Shown: positions 1-9,411, counted from the stretch's first letter. The stretch is DNA of 33,178 nucleotides from Clostridia bacterium (GCA_017508875.1 JAFWQX010000182.1:1-33178), one strand, 5' to 3'. The notes: generated by a model not told the origin, from the letters alone. Made by a program: numbers and translations.

Positions 1-125
1 CTCCCCACATCCGGCTTCCTTCAGATTCCGCCTCACGACGGACACCCTTGCCTTCGGCTAACAGTTCCTACTGCCAAGTCTGTAGCGGACTTTCACCGCC
101 AAGTAATCGCGCATGCCGAGCGCAC
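1..125 (-). mobile_element. Group IIC intron, 5' end (domain I), truncated by window edge
   Basis: Read on the minus strand, the sequence starting at 125 begins GTGCGC and continues with blocks that closely follow the start of the Oceanobacillus iheyensis class C group II intron as I remember it: a GGCATG segment, GTGAAAGTCC, AACTGTTAGCC, GCAAGGGTGTCCGT and GGAATCTGAAGGAAGC. These are domain I ribozyme elements. The intron body and any reverse transcriptase/maturase gene lie beyond position 1 and cannot be judged. The 5' splice boundary is placed between 126 and 125, directly after the T-run of an intrinsic terminator, which is the known insertion preference of class C introns. Whether the intron is complete or active is unknown. 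Confidence 0.9.
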
Positions 126-174
126 AAAAACAAGCCGGACGGCCCTGTCGCAAAGCGTTCAGACTGTCCGGCTT
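126..174 (-). terminator. Intrinsic terminator of the aromatic operon (5' exon of the intron)
   Basis: On the minus strand a perfect 9-bp stem, AAGCCGGAC (174-166) with GTCCGGCTT (140-132), is followed by GTTTTT (131-126). The 25-nt loop can itself extend the hairpin through CTG/CAG and CGC/GCG pairs. It lies 37 nt past the trpB2 stop codon and is the only strong terminator seen for the whole operon. The group II intron begins at the very next base. Confidence 0.88.
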
Positions 175-210
175 TAACTTATTTAGTTCAATTCGTCAGA
201 TCGGACTATA

Positions 211-1578
211 TCAGTCGATTTTCGGAAGTTTCGCCAAAGAAACGGCGAGGTCTTCGTCGGTCGGGCAATAATCGTCCATAAGTCCGTCGTGGTATTTCTG
301 GTACGCCACAAGGTCGAAGTAACCTGTTCCGGTGAGACCGAACACGATGTTCTTTGCCTCTCCCGTCTCTTTGCACTTAAGCGCCTCGTCGATAGCGACC
401 TTGATCGCGTGAGAGCTCTCCGGAGCGGGCAGCGTGCCTTCAACTCTCGCAAACAGCTCGGCAGCCTTGAACACTTCTGTCTGAGGCACTGAAACGGCTT
501 CCATGTAACCGTCAGCGTACAGCTGTGAAAGCGTTGAGCTCATGCCGTGATAGCGAAGTCCGCCGGCGTGGTTCGGAGCGGGAATGAAGCTCGAACCGAG
601 CGTGTACATCTTCGCGAGCGGGCATACCATACCGGTGTCGCAGAAATCGTATGCGTATACGCCTCTCGTGAAGCTCGGGCAGGACATAGGTTCGACGGCA
701 ATGATGCGGGTGTCAAGCTTGCCCTTGATCTTATCGCGCATGAACGGGGCAATAAGTCCGCCGAGGTTCGATCCGCCTCCTGCGCAGCCGATGATGATGT
801 CAGGCTTCACGCCTATCTTATTAAGCGCCGCTTCGGTCTCAAGGCCGATCACGCTCTGGTGAAGGAGCACCTGGTTAAGCACGCTGCCGAGCACGTATCT
901 GTATCCGGGCGTACCGACGGCGACTTCTACGGCTTCCGAGATCGCGCAGCCGAGGCTTCCGGTAGTTCCCGGGAATTCCTCTAAGATCTTGCGGCCGACG
1001 TTCGTTGACATCGAAGGCGAAGGAGTTACGTCCGCGCCGTACGTGCGCATAACTTCGCGCCTGAACGGCTTCTGCTCATATGAAACTTTAACCATGTACA
1101 CTTTGCAGTCAAGGCCGAAATATGAGCAGGCCATTGACAGCGCTGTGCCCCACTGGCCGGCGCCGGTCTCGGTCGTGACTCCCTTGAGGCCCTGCTTTTT
1201 AGCGTAATACGCCTGTGCGATAGCGGAATTCAGCTTATGCGAACCGCTCGTGTTATTGCCCTCGAACTTGTAGTAGATATGAGCCGGAGTACCCAGCGCT
1301 TTTTCGAGGAAGTACGCTCTTACCAGCGGCGACGGGCGGTACATTCTGTAGAAGTTAAGCACTTCATCCGGGATCGGGAAATACTCGGTGTCGTTGTCAA
1401 GCTCCTGCGCGATCAGTTCTTCACAGAACACGGGGGCAAGTTCTTCCGCCTTCATGGGCTGGTGTGTGCCGGGGTTAAGCAAAGGCGCAGGTTTATTGAC
1501 CATAGCCGATCTGATATTGAACCAGGCTGTCGGGATCTCGTTTTCGTTTAAGTAGGTTTTGTAGGGAATTTCGTTCAT
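211..1578 (-). CDS. trpB: Tryptophan synthase beta chain, TrpB2 type
   Basis: This PLP enzyme condenses indole with serine to give tryptophan. The 455-residue protein is longer than TrpB1 (about 400) and has the N-terminal extension typical of the TrpB2 subfamily. The PLP lysine is in GSHKLNS (K115), the catalytic glutamate in TETGAGQWG (E137), and the phosphate-binding loop in GCAGGGSNLGG. The chosen start (MNEIPYK) has AGGAAGG 9 nt upstream; an in-frame ATG three codons earlier would touch that ribosome binding site and is less likely. No trpA is adjacent, which is usual for TrpB2 proteins; family knowledge suggests they may salvage free indole or act on phosphoserine-like substrates. It is the last gene of the operon, 47 nt after aroE-aroQ with no terminator between. 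Confidence 0.93.
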   Translation of the reverse strand: MNEIPYKTYLNENEIPTAWFNIRSAMVNKPAPLLNPGTHQPMKAEELAPVFCEELIAQELDNDTEYFPIPDEVLNFYRMYRPSPLVRAYFLEKALGTPAHIYYKFEGNNTSGSHKLNSAIAQAYYAKKQGLKGVTTETGAGQWGTALSMACSYFGLDCKVYMVKVSYEQKPFRREVMRTYGADVTPSPSMSTNVGRKILEEFPGTTGSLGCAISEAVEVAVGTPGYRYVLGSVLNQVLLHQSVIGLETEAALNKIGVKPDIIIGCAGGGSNLGGLIAPFMRDKIKGKLDTRIIAVEPMSCPSFTRGVYAYDFCDTGMVCPLAKMYTLGSSFIPAPNHAGGLRYHGMSSTLSQLYADGYMEAVSVPQTEVFKAAELFARVEGTLPAPESSHAIKVAIDEALKCKETGEAKNIVFGLTGTGYFDLVAYQKYHDGLMDDYCPTDEDLAVSLAKLPKID

Positions 1579-1625
1579 AACAACCATCCTTCCTTTCTTC
1601 GTTTCGGTTATGAATTTCGTTTGGT

Positions 1626-2870
1626 CTATGTGTGTTTTTCTTCTAAATACTGTTTTAGGAACAGGATCGCCTGCCTGTATCCTTCAAAGCCGAGGCCCGC
1701 GTACGTCTTTATGCATGCCATCCCGGCGTACGATATCTGCCTGAACGGTTCGCGCGACGATACGTCTGAAATATGCACCTCGACCGCCGGGATATTGACC
1801 GCCTTCAAGGCGTCAAGTATCGCCACGCTCGTGTGGGTGTACGCCGCCGGGTTGATCACGATACCGTCGAATTTTCCCGGTGTGTTCTGTATTTCGTCAA
1901 CAATCGCGCCTTCGTGGTTCGATTGGAAACATGTGACGCAGACCCCCGCTTCTTCCGCGCTTTTCGAAATAAATCCGAGCAGCGCCTTGTAATCGCTTTT
2001 TCCGTAAATATCGGGCTCGCGTATGCCGAGCATATTGATATTCGGTCCGTTGATCACCAATAATTTAAGTCTGTCCTCCGGGCTGGGAGCCGCCCAGCTG
2101 CCCGTTTCGCTCGTGTACATCTTCGCCGCGATCCTCTCATATACCGCCTCGGCCGTTTCTTCCGGTATCGAATTACCGGTAAAGCGTTCTGAAGACTTAA
2201 CTGCCTGCATGACGAGCATGTAAAGGCCGTTTAGTGCCTTCATACCGAGCCTTTCGGCCTGCATCAGCAACGCGGTCTTTTGGGGATTATAGATCGCGTC
2301 AAGCACGCATTTTACATTGGGAAGCGAGGTGAGGTCAAGAGGAGATTTTCCGGTGTCCGGGTACATCCCCACAGGCGTCGCGTTCATTACCATCACGGCG
2401 TCAATATGTTTCTCAAGATTTCCGTAATTGTTCTCCCCGCTCCTGCTGATATTTACGGCGATCCCGCCCAGGTCGCGCACTGCCTGCATAAACGTCACGC
2501 CGGTGCCTCCGGAACCGAGCACGAGCACCTTTTTCCCGGAAATATCCAGCCCGGAAAGACCGATCAGCTTGCGCGTGCCGAAAATATCTGTATTGTCACC
2601 GAAAAGCGTACCGTCCGCGCGCCTGACTATGGTATTCACCGAACCCAGCCTGGCGGCGTTGTCCGAAAGTTCGTCGATATAAGGCAGTACCGTTTTTTTA
2701 TACGGGATAGTGACGTTAAGGCCGTCGAATTCTCCCCTCTTAAGGAACGGTCCGACTTCATCCTCTTTCAGTTCAAAGAGTTTATAATCGTAGTCGCCCA
2801 GTTCGGCGTGGATCTGGGGCGAGTAGCTGTGGACAAGTCTTCCGCCTATCAGTCCGCATCTCAGTTTCAT
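1626..2870 (-). CDS. Fused shikimate dehydrogenase / type II 3-dehydroquinate dehydratase (AroE-AroQ)
   Basis: One 414-residue reading frame carries two consecutive shikimate-pathway enzymes. Residues 1 to about 255 are shikimate dehydrogenase: S15 and S17 of the substrate site, NVTIPYK with catalytic K58, GDNTD with D95, and the NADP-binding loop GSGGTG (119-124). Residues 270-414 are a complete type II dehydroquinase: NGPNINMLG, REPDIYG with the catalytic tyrosine, QSNHEG, and INPAAYTHTS with the catalytic histidine. A short linker of roughly 15 residues joins them. The better known plant fusion has the opposite order and uses the unrelated type I dehydroquinase. The start codon follows the pheA stop by one base and has GAGGTGG upstream. 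Dehydroquinate to dehydroshikimate to shikimate can therefore be made by one polypeptide. The reading frame is intact and no frameshift is needed. Confidence 0.95.
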   Translation of the reverse strand: MKLRCGLIGGRLVHSYSPQIHAELGDYDYKLFELKEDEVGPFLKRGEFDGLNVTIPYKKTVLPYIDELSDNAARLGSVNTIVRRADGTLFGDNTDIFGTRKLIGLSGLDISGKKVLVLGSGGTGVTFMQAVRDLGGIAVNISRSGENNYGNLEKHIDAVMVMNATPVGMYPDTGKSPLDLTSLPNVKCVLDAIYNPQKTALLMQAERLGMKALNGLYMLVMQAVKSSERFTGNSIPEETAEAVYERIAAKMYTSETGSWAAPSPEDRLKLLVINGPNINMLGIREPDIYGKSDYKALLGFISKSAEEAGVCVTCFQSNHEGAIVDEIQNTPGKFDGIVINPAAYTHTSVAILDALKAVNIPAVEVHISDVSSREPFRQISYAGMACIKTYAGLGFEGYRQAILFLKQYLEEKHT

Positions 2871-2871
2871 A

Positions 2872-4038
2872 TCAGACCACCTCGCTGTAGCTGCCCAGGT
2901 ACGTAAAGCTTTCGCACGCGGAGGGCAATTCTGCTATCAGTTTTAGAAATTCCGGCGCATACACAGAAACGTCGAGGTCGAAATAGAACATGAATTCAAA
3001 TTCGCGTTCCGGTATCGGGCGGCTCTCAAGTTTAAGAAGATTGATCCCGAGCGCGTAGAACCTCGACAGCAGTTTGTAGAGGCTGCCCTGTTCGTGCGGA
3101 AGCGTGACCATCAGGCTCGTGCGGTTCGCGCCGGGAAGGATTTCGAGGTGGCGCGTAATACACACGAAACGGGTGTAGTTATTGTCCTTGTTCTCCGCGG
3201 CAGCTTTTAAACATTCGAGCCCGTAGTATCCCGCACATTCCGGATTTGACAGCGCCGCGATATCGTTTCTCCCGCTCTCCGATACGAGTTTTGCCGCGAG
3301 CGCAGTGTTTTCGTACGGGATCTGCCTTACGCCCGAGAGCGAATTCAAAAAGTCCGAGCACTGCATAAGCGCCTGCGGATGGGAGTAAACTTCTTTAATG
3401 TCCTCCAATCGCGTCCCGGGCTTTGCGAGCAGGCTGTGCGTGATCTTCATTCTGGCGCTTCGGACAATATAAAATCTGTGCTTCATCATCAGGTCGTACA
3501 CCGTGTTCACCGTTCCGGCGAAGCTGTTTTCTACCGGGACAATGCCGTATTTGCAGAGCCCTTTTTCGATCGCTCCGAATACCGATTCGAAGCTTGAAAA
3601 GTACATTATATTCGGATTTTTAAAAAGTTTCAGGCAGGCGTATTGAGAATTGGTCCCCTCCACGCCCTGGCATGCGACAGGCGCGAATTCAGGCAGCAGC
3701 TTCTCGCTTCCTTCTATTGCGCCTCCTATCTTTTTGCAAAGATCGCCGGACAGGCCCATAATATTCTGCTGATACGAGCGGCTGAGTTCGAACAGCAGCC
3801 TTAAAAGCAGCACCGACTGGCTCTTAAGCTCTTCCGGAACGTTCTCCACCGTGCGTGCCAGTTTATCCTGTTCGCGTTTTGCGTCAAACACTCCGAGCCC
3901 GTGTTCGCGCTTGTATTCGCCGATGTTTTTAACGATATCCATGCGCTGCTCGAACAGTTTGAGGAGCTCTGCGTCAACTTCATCGATCTGCTTCCTGTAT
4001 TCAGTCATATCCGGCTTTTTTTCATTCAAAATATCCAT
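2872..4038 (-). CDS. pheA: Bifunctional chorismate mutase / prephenate dehydratase (P-protein)
   Basis: This converts chorismate to prephenate and then to phenylpyruvate, the committed branch to phenylalanine. Of 388 residues, about 12-90 form an AroQ-class chorismate mutase (RKQIDEVDAELLKLFEQRM), about 118-300 the prephenate dehydratase domain (GTNSQYA, VPVENSFAGTV, NNYTRF with the TRF motif), and about 305-388 an ACT regulatory domain with an ESRP motif, the usual site for phenylalanine feedback inhibition. The start has GGAAGGAA 9 nt upstream. It lies 21 nt downstream of aroC and is coupled to aroE-aroQ by one base. The dehydratase glycines look somewhat diverged (CQGVEGTNSQYA), but the catalytic threonine motif is present. 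Confidence 0.95.
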   Translation of the reverse strand: MDILNEKKPDMTEYRKQIDEVDAELLKLFEQRMDIVKNIGEYKREHGLGVFDAKREQDKLARTVENVPEELKSQSVLLLRLLFELSRSYQQNIMGLSGDLCKKIGGAIEGSEKLLPEFAPVACQGVEGTNSQYACLKLFKNPNIMYFSSFESVFGAIEKGLCKYGIVPVENSFAGTVNTVYDLMMKHRFYIVRSARMKITHSLLAKPGTRLEDIKEVYSHPQALMQCSDFLNSLSGVRQIPYENTALAAKLVSESGRNDIAALSNPECAGYYGLECLKAAAENKDNNYTRFVCITRHLEILPGANRTSLMVTLPHEQGSLYKLLSRFYALGINLLKLESRPIPEREFEFMFYFDLDVSVYAPEFLKLIAELPSACESFTYLGSYSEVV

Positions 4039-4059
4039 ATAGCGTCGTTCCTTCCGCTC

Positions 4060-5130
4060 TTATTTCCTGTCGTTTGCCTCTCCTGCGAGCGCGTCGTACA
4101 CAGCTATCGCCGCTGCCGCCTCCACGCACGCCAATGCTCTGGGGACAATGCACGGGTCGTGTCTGCCTTCTATTTTAAGCGTTGCTCCCGTGCGTGTTTC
4201 GAGGTCAATGCTTTCCTGCTCTTTTGCTATAGAGGGCGTGGGTTTGAACGCTGTGCGGAACGTAAGCGGCATTCCGTTTGTTATCCCGCCCAAAATTCCG
4301 CCCGCATTGTTCGTGCGCGTTCTGACAATTCCGTTGTCATAGTAAAACGGGTCGTTGTTCTCGCTGCCCCTTTTCTTCGCGGCACCGAATCCCGCGCCGA
4401 ATTCGATACCTTTGACCGCGGGGATCCCGAACACTATCGAAGCGATACGGCTCTCCATTCCGCCGAACAGCGGTCCGCCGATCCCGGCTTCGAGCCCGAG
4501 CACCGCGCATTCTATTATTCCTCCGAGCGAATCTCCTTCCGCCTTCGCTTTGAGTATCGCTTCCTGCATCATCTGACCAGCCGTATCGCTTACCGTCGGG
4601 AAGGCTTTTCCGGATATATCTTCCGCAAGTTCGCCTTCATCTTCAATGCCGCCGATGGCACAGATGCGCGAGATTATGCTTACGTGCTTCGATTCCAAAA
4701 GCTGTTTGCATATCCCTCCCGCGATGCACATAGCCGCCGTCATTCTGCCGGAGAACTGTCCTCCGCCCGACATATCTGCCTTCCCGCCGTATTTTACGAA
4801 CGCAGTGTAGTCAGCGTGACCGGGCCTCGGTATATTCTTTAATTTAGCGTAATCCGAAGGTCTCGTGTTTGTGTTGCGAATAATCGCCGAAATTGGGCCT
4901 CCGCACGTTCTTCCGTCTTTAATGCCTCCAAGAAATTCCGGTCTGTCCGCCTCGAAGCGCGGCGTAGAGTAACTGTTTCTCCCCGGCGCCCTGCGTTCCA
5001 TAAAGCGCATAAGTTCGGTTTCGTTAATATCAAGTCCGGCCGGTATGCCTTCGAGCACCATTCCGATCGCTTCGGAATGCGACTGCCCGAATATCGTTAA
5101 TTTTATATTTTCTCCGTAAGTATTACTCAT
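4060..5130 (-). CDS. aroC: Chorismate synthase
   Basis: This makes chorismate from EPSP using reduced FMN, the last step of the common pathway. The 356-residue length is normal. Signatures seen are GQSHSEAIG near the N-terminus, RRAPGRNSYSTPR, RPGHADYT, the SGGGQFSGRMTAA loop, and TRTNNAGGILGGITNG. The start overlaps the end of aroA by 8 nt and the ribosome binding site (GGAG) lies inside aroA, so translation is probably coupled. Confidence 0.97.
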   Translation of the reverse strand: MSNTYGENIKLTIFGQSHSEAIGMVLEGIPAGLDINETELMRFMERRAPGRNSYSTPRFEADRPEFLGGIKDGRTCGGPISAIIRNTNTRPSDYAKLKNIPRPGHADYTAFVKYGGKADMSGGGQFSGRMTAAMCIAGGICKQLLESKHVSIISRICAIGGIEDEGELAEDISGKAFPTVSDTAGQMMQEAILKAKAEGDSLGGIIECAVLGLEAGIGGPLFGGMESRIASIVFGIPAVKGIEFGAGFGAAKKRGSENNDPFYYDNGIVRTRTNNAGGILGGITNGMPLTFRTAFKPTPSIAKEQESIDLETRTGATLKIEGRHDPCIVPRALACVEAAAAIAVYDALAGEANDRK

Positions 5131-6490
5131 TTTCTCCGGCCTCCTTTATGGATCCGCAGTCAGTCCCGCACCCGGACGTGATATCGTTCTTTAACACGTC
5201 CCAGAAGCCGGGAAACGATTTCGATACGCAGCCCGGGTCCGATATCACTACGGGCCTTTGCGCCGCTCCGGCAGCGATTCCGGCCGCCATTGCGATGCGG
5301 TGATCGCCGAACGGATCTACGTTTCCACCGGAAAGTGTACGTCTGCCCTCTATGACGAGCCCGTCTGCCTGCTCGAACGCAATAGCGCCGATCGAATCCA
5401 GCATTGACGCAGTAGAACGGATCCTGTCGGATTCTTTAAGCCTCAGTCTCGCGGCGCCTGTGATGCGCGTGATTCCTTCTGAAACGGCAGCGAGGGAGGC
5501 AATCGCGGGAACGAGGTCAGGTATTTCCGATGCGTCGAGGCTGATCCCGCAAAGTGTATTTTTGCGGACCGTCACACAGTCGCCGGTCAGCGCGACCGTG
5601 GCTCCGAAAGCACGTAAAACGTCAATTATTCTCTTATCCCCTTGCGCCGAATCCGCTCTGAGGCCGCAAACCGTGACTCCGCGCGCTGACATTGCCCCCG
5701 CACAAAGCAGGAATGCCGCGCCTGACCAGTCGCCTTCGATAAAATGCATGCCGGAAAGTGAATAGCGTTGACATCCGGGGACAATGTATTTTCCGCCGGC
5801 ATATCTGAATTCGATTCCGGCTTTTCTAAGCGCGTCCTCGGTAAGCTTTATGTAATCCGACGACTCCGTTTTGCCTTCGACCGTAAGCGTGCTCATACCT
5901 TCCAGAAGGGGCAGCGCAAAAAGTATGCCGCTGATGAACTGCGACGAAACATTACCTGGGAGCGAATAATGACCGGGGCGCAGCCTGCCGCTGATAAACA
6001 GTTCATTACTGGATTTCGAAAACTCTCCGCCGCCGCCTGAAAGTGCGTCCAGAAGCGCGTCCATCGGCCTTTCCGGGAGCCTGCCTTCCATCGTGAATAC
6101 AGCCGTTTTCCCGAGCGCGCAAACGACGGGAACCAGGAATCTTAACGTTGACCCGCTCTCACCCGCGTTGAGGCGTACAGGTTCGCTGCCGCATTGACCG
6201 CATGGCCTGACCGGGTCAATAACGAAGCGCGTTACGTTTCCTTCTGTGCTGCCGGTTATTCCCGCGCCAAGCGCTTTTAAGCACGATACGGTGGCGTCAA
6301 TATCTTTCGACTTTTCGCGTATCGCTATCTCTGTCCTGCTGCCCGACAGCGCCGCGCAGATCAACATGCGGTGGGCAACCGATTTCGACGAAGGCACATA
6401 TGCCATGCCGGAACGTGATCCGGGCATGACAGTCACGGTTTTTCCGTCTTTTGCGAACAATATTCCGTTTTCAGACGGTTTTTTGTTCAT
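5123..6490 (-). CDS. aroA: 3-phosphoshikimate 1-carboxyvinyltransferase (EPSP synthase)
   Basis: This adds the enolpyruvyl group of PEP to shikimate-3-phosphate. The protein is 455 residues from the chosen ATG, which sits in an ATGA overlap with the aroB stop and has GGAGGAA 5 nt upstream. A longer in-frame extension of 21 residues inside aroB is rejected. Motifs are PSSKSVAHR (K36, substrate lysine), NAGESGSTLRFL (PEP/phosphate region), RLKESDRI and FGDHRIAMA. The canonical NAGTAMRPL motif reads NAGESGSTLRFL, as in class II-type Firmicutes enzymes, which family knowledge links to lower glyphosate sensitivity; that is an inference and untested here. Confidence 0.96.
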   Translation of the reverse strand: MNKKPSENGILFAKDGKTVTVMPGSRSGMAYVPSSKSVAHRMLICAALSGSRTEIAIREKSKDIDATVSCLKALGAGITGSTEGNVTRFVIDPVRPCGQCGSEPVRLNAGESGSTLRFLVPVVCALGKTAVFTMEGRLPERPMDALLDALSGGGGEFSKSSNELFISGRLRPGHYSLPGNVSSQFISGILFALPLLEGMSTLTVEGKTESSDYIKLTEDALRKAGIEFRYAGGKYIVPGCQRYSLSGMHFIEGDWSGAAFLLCAGAMSARGVTVCGLRADSAQGDKRIIDVLRAFGATVALTGDCVTVRKNTLCGISLDASEIPDLVPAIASLAAVSEGITRITGAARLRLKESDRIRSTASMLDSIGAIAFEQADGLVIEGRRTLSGGNVDPFGDHRIAMAAGIAAGAAQRPVVISDPGCVSKSFPGFWDVLKNDITSGCGTDCGSIKEAGENE

Positions 6491-7545
6491 CGTATTCCTC
6501 CGTCCAGCATCAGTTCTTCGATCTCTCCGAGCCCGAATTTTCTGAGCTCGCACTCCCCGATCCTGCGCGGGAGCACGACATTGATATGATCTGTCTGCGC
6601 CTTTTTATCCCCGAAAACGTACGGAAGCAGTTCTTCTGCCTTGTATTCCGTATCGATCGGAAGGCCGTTTTCCGAAAGCACGCGCTCGAGCCTCGCGGGA
6701 ACGTCGTCGCCGCAACAGCCTCTGTTACACGCGCTTCTCGTGATTATCGCCATTCCGGCAGCTACTGCAATGCCGTGAAGCACTGTATATCCGGAAGCGG
6801 CTTCGATAGCGTGTGCGAAAGTGTGGCCGAAATTCAGCATCATTCTCGCCCCGGTGTCGCGCTCGTCCTCTTCGACGAATCTGCGCTTTATATCCACGCA
6901 AGCCGCTATAAGAGCTTCCGCGTCCTGCCCGCGATCCGCGTTTTCGATCGTGGTAAAAAGCACTTCGTCCGCGATCATCGCAGTCTTTATCGCCTCCGCC
7001 AAACCGGAACGGTACTGTTCCTCCGGAAGCGTATTGAGCGTGAGCGTATCGCAGAGCACGAGCGAAGGCTGATGGAACGCTCCGACCTGGTTCTTTCCGC
7101 CGGGAAGGTCAATAGCAGTCTTTCCTCCGACCGATGCGTCAACGGCAGCGAGCAGCGTAGTAGGCAGCTGCACGAACCTCACGCCGCGCTTAAACGTTGC
7201 CGCCGCAAAGCCCGTGATATCGCCCGTAACACCGCCGCCGAGGGCAACGAAAATGTCGTTTCTCGCGATATTGTCCGAAAGCGCCTTTTCAAGGATCCGG
7301 AAGTATGTGTCAATGTTTTTGAAGCCTTCTCCGTGCGGGAACGTGAAAGTGCTCACGCCGAGCCCGGCGCCCTCAAGGCTTTTTCGGACAACGTCTGCGT
7401 ACAGTCCGTATACCGTGTCGTCCGATACGAGCAGCACCTTTCCTGCCCCGCCGAGCGCCTTTATATATTCCCCCGCAGTGCTTAACAGCCCTTCGCCGAT
7501 GATCACGTCATAGCCGGCGGAAACGTTTACCCTTATCTTTTTCAT
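6487..7545 (-). CDS. aroB: 3-dehydroquinate synthase
   Basis: This NAD- and zinc-dependent enzyme cyclises DAHP to 3-dehydroquinate, the second step of the pathway. The 352-residue protein has the NAD site GGGVTGDITGF (103-113), the PTTLLA and DASVGGKTA motifs, and the zinc ligands E184 (LAEAIK), H241 (NFGHTFAH) and H257 (LHG). Its start lies in an ATGA overlap with the tyrA stop and its end in an ATGA overlap with aroA. Confidence 0.97.
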   Translation of the reverse strand: MKKIRVNVSAGYDVIIGEGLLSTAGEYIKALGGAGKVLLVSDDTVYGLYADVVRKSLEGAGLGVSTFTFPHGEGFKNIDTYFRILEKALSDNIARNDIFVALGGGVTGDITGFAAATFKRGVRFVQLPTTLLAAVDASVGGKTAIDLPGGKNQVGAFHQPSLVLCDTLTLNTLPEEQYRSGLAEAIKTAMIADEVLFTTIENADRGQDAEALIAACVDIKRRFVEEDERDTGARMMLNFGHTFAHAIEAASGYTVLHGIAVAAGMAIITRSACNRGCCGDDVPARLERVLSENGLPIDTEYKAEELLPYVFGDKKAQTDHINVVLPRRIGECELRKFGLGEIEELMLDGGIR

Positions 7546-8375
7546 CTTCCGTCAGCCTCCTCTTTCATCCGTCTGCCTTCGGCCAGCAGCTTCACCAGTG
7601 TTTCACGGTCGCCGGAATCTATTGCCTCTTTGTATTTATTAAGCTGCTCTATAAGTCCGCCGAGCTCCCGGGAAAGATTATCCGAATTCTCCAGGAACAG
7701 TTCCGCCCACATTTCCGGGTTCAGCCACGCGACTCTCGTAAGATCCTTGTAGCTGCCGGCGGAAATGCCTTTGTGATTCTTCGATGATGGACTTTTTACG
7801 TACGCGTTCGAGACTACGTGAGCGAGCTGCGACGTGAAAGCGATCATTTCATCGTGCTTTTCGGCTGTTGTCACGGTATATTTTCCGAATCCCGCAGGAG
7901 CGAGCAGTTCTTTCATTTTTGACAAAAGTTCAATGTCCGGCGACCCGCACGGCACGAGTACCATAGGAGCGCCGGAAAACATATTCGCTTTCGCGTATTT
8001 GTATCCCGAATACTGGGTGCCTGCCATCGGATGGCCTCCCACGTACGTAAAACCGTATTTCTCCGCTATTTTAGAACAGCCTTCCACCACTACGCGTTTC
8101 GTTCCGCACGCGTCGATAACTACGGGCTTATCGCCTATGAACCTGCCCATTTTTTCCAGGTAGGCGATCGCCGCTTCAGGGTAGAGGCAGATAATAACTA
8201 TATCGCACTCTGATATATTGTCCGCGGTAAGCTCGGCGTGTACGTCGCCGGAAAGCATCGCAAAATCAAGCACCTGGCGGCTTCTGTTTGCCCCCAGCAC
8301 CCTGTGCCCTTCTTTCGCGTACGCTTTCGCAAAAGACCCGCCTATAAGTCCGAGCCCAACTATTCCCGCGGTCAT
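7542..8375 (-). CDS. tyrA: Prephenate dehydrogenase
   Basis: This NAD(P)-dependent enzyme oxidatively decarboxylates prephenate to 4-hydroxyphenylpyruvate for tyrosine. It has 277 residues, the short form without a C-terminal ACT domain, so there is no obvious built-in tyrosine sensor. The Rossmann motif GLGLIGGS (7-14) opens the protein. GGHPMAGT carries the catalytic histidine H115, and [11 protein letters not shown] is the helical dimer-domain motif. The start is in an ATGA overlap with the DAHP synthase stop, with GGGAGG 7 nt upstream. Confidence 0.95.
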   Translation of the reverse strand: MTAGIVGLGLIGGSFAKAYAKEGHRVLGANRSRQVLDFAMLSGDVHAELTADNISECDIVIICLYPEAAIAYLEKMGRFIGDKPVVIDACGTKRVVVEGCSKIAEKYGFTYVGGHPMAGTQYSGYKYAKANMFSGAPMVLVPCGSPDIELLSKMKELLAPAGFGKYTVTTAEKHDEMIAFTSQLAHVVSNAYVKSPSSKNHKGISAGSYKDLTRVAWLNPEMWAELFLENSDNLSRELGGLIEQLNKYKEAIDSGDRETLVKLLAEGRRMKEEADGR

Positions 8376-9373
8376 AAAACAGCCTCCCTGACTTTTCTGA
8401 CTTTCTTTGAAAGGGCGTCATATTCTTCCGGCCTGAGCGACTGTGCGCCGTCACAGAGGGCGTGGATCGGATCGTTATGGACTTCGATGATAAGTCCGTC
8501 TGCTCCGGCGGCCACGGCCGACAATGCCATCGGCGGCACCATACGCGCTATTCCGGTGGCGTGGCTGGGGTCAACGATTACGGGCAGGTGCGACAGTTCG
8601 TGCAGCATCGGTACAGCGGATACGTCCAGCGTGTTTCTGTAGTAATCCGAGAACGTCCTTATCCCGCGCTCGCAGAGAATGACCTGCTCGTTTCCGCCCG
8701 CCATAATATATTCGGCGCTCATGAGCAGTTCTTTCAGTGTATTTGCCAGGCCGCGCTTTAACAGGACCGGTTTGCCGAAATGTCCGAGCTCGATCAGCAG
8801 ATCGAAGTTCTGCATATTCCGCGCGCCTACCTGCAGGATATCGACGTCTTCGAACAGTTTAAGGTCGTGGGCGCTCATGATTTCTGATACGATCGGCAGC
8901 CCCGTTTCCTGTCTGGCGATCTTCAGCAGTTCGAGGCCCGTAGCCTTAAGCCCCTGGAAATCGTAGGGAGAAGTCCTGGGTTTGAACGCGCCGCCGCGAA
9001 GGATGTTTGCCCCGGAAGCTTTTACCGCTTTTGCGATCGATACGATCTGCTCCTCCGTTTCGACCGAGCACGGTCCGGCGATCATGCAGAAATTACCGCC
9101 GCCGATCTTCACGCCTTTCGCGTTAACGACAGTATCGTCGGGATGGAATTTTCTGTTGCAGCGCTTAAACGTTTCTGAAACTCTTTTTACAGACTCGACG
9201 ATGTCAAGGCTTTCGATGAGTTCCATATCTACTTTCGCCGTGTCGCCTATAAGACCCAGTACGGTCTGGTACGCGCCGGTGGATATATGTACGCCGAGGC
9301 CCTGGCTTTCCAACCAGGAAATAAGCTGTTTGCGCCTGTTCTCGTTTACGTTGGATTTAAGAACAACTATCAT
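8372..9373 (-). CDS. aroF: 3-deoxy-7-phosphoheptulonate (DAHP) synthase, type I-beta with N-terminal regulatory domain
   Basis: This condenses PEP and erythrose-4-phosphate, the entry step of the aromatic pathway. Residues 1 to about 70 form a ferredoxin-like (ACT-type) domain like that of the Thermotoga maritima enzyme, where it confers allosteric control; the catalytic barrel follows. AGPCSVE carries the metal-binding C102. [15 protein letters not shown] binds phosphate and PEP, and further motifs are [14 protein letters not shown] and DPSHATG. It is the first structural gene of the operon, preceded by AAAGGGGAA about 8 nt before the ATG and by a roughly 290-nt leader encoding an aromatic-rich peptide. 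Confidence 0.95.
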   Translation of the reverse strand: MIVVLKSNVNENRRKQLISWLESQGLGVHISTGAYQTVLGLIGDTAKVDMELIESLDIVESVKRVSETFKRCNRKFHPDDTVVNAKGVKIGGGNFCMIAGPCSVETEEQIVSIAKAVKASGANILRGGAFKPRTSPYDFQGLKATGLELLKIARQETGLPIVSEIMSAHDLKLFEDVDILQVGARNMQNFDLLIELGHFGKPVLLKRGLANTLKELLMSAEYIMAGGNEQVILCERGIRTFSDYYRNTLDVSAVPMLHELSHLPVIVDPSHATGIARMVPPMALSAVAAGADGLIIEVHNDPIHALCDGAQSLRPEEYDALSKKVRKVREAVL

Positions 9374-9411
9374 CTGTTATTCCCCTTTTTCAGCAAAATA
9401 CGCATTTGATC

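Noticed and set aside
1..210. A coding gene in the left edge region
   Set aside because: The open frame here runs over the group II intron ribozyme and the terminator and has no ribosome binding site.
3901..7485. Long plus-strand open frames of more than 300 codons opposite aroC, aroA and aroB
   Set aside because: They are shadows of well-identified minus-strand genes, rich in Arg, Cys and His with no domain resemblance.
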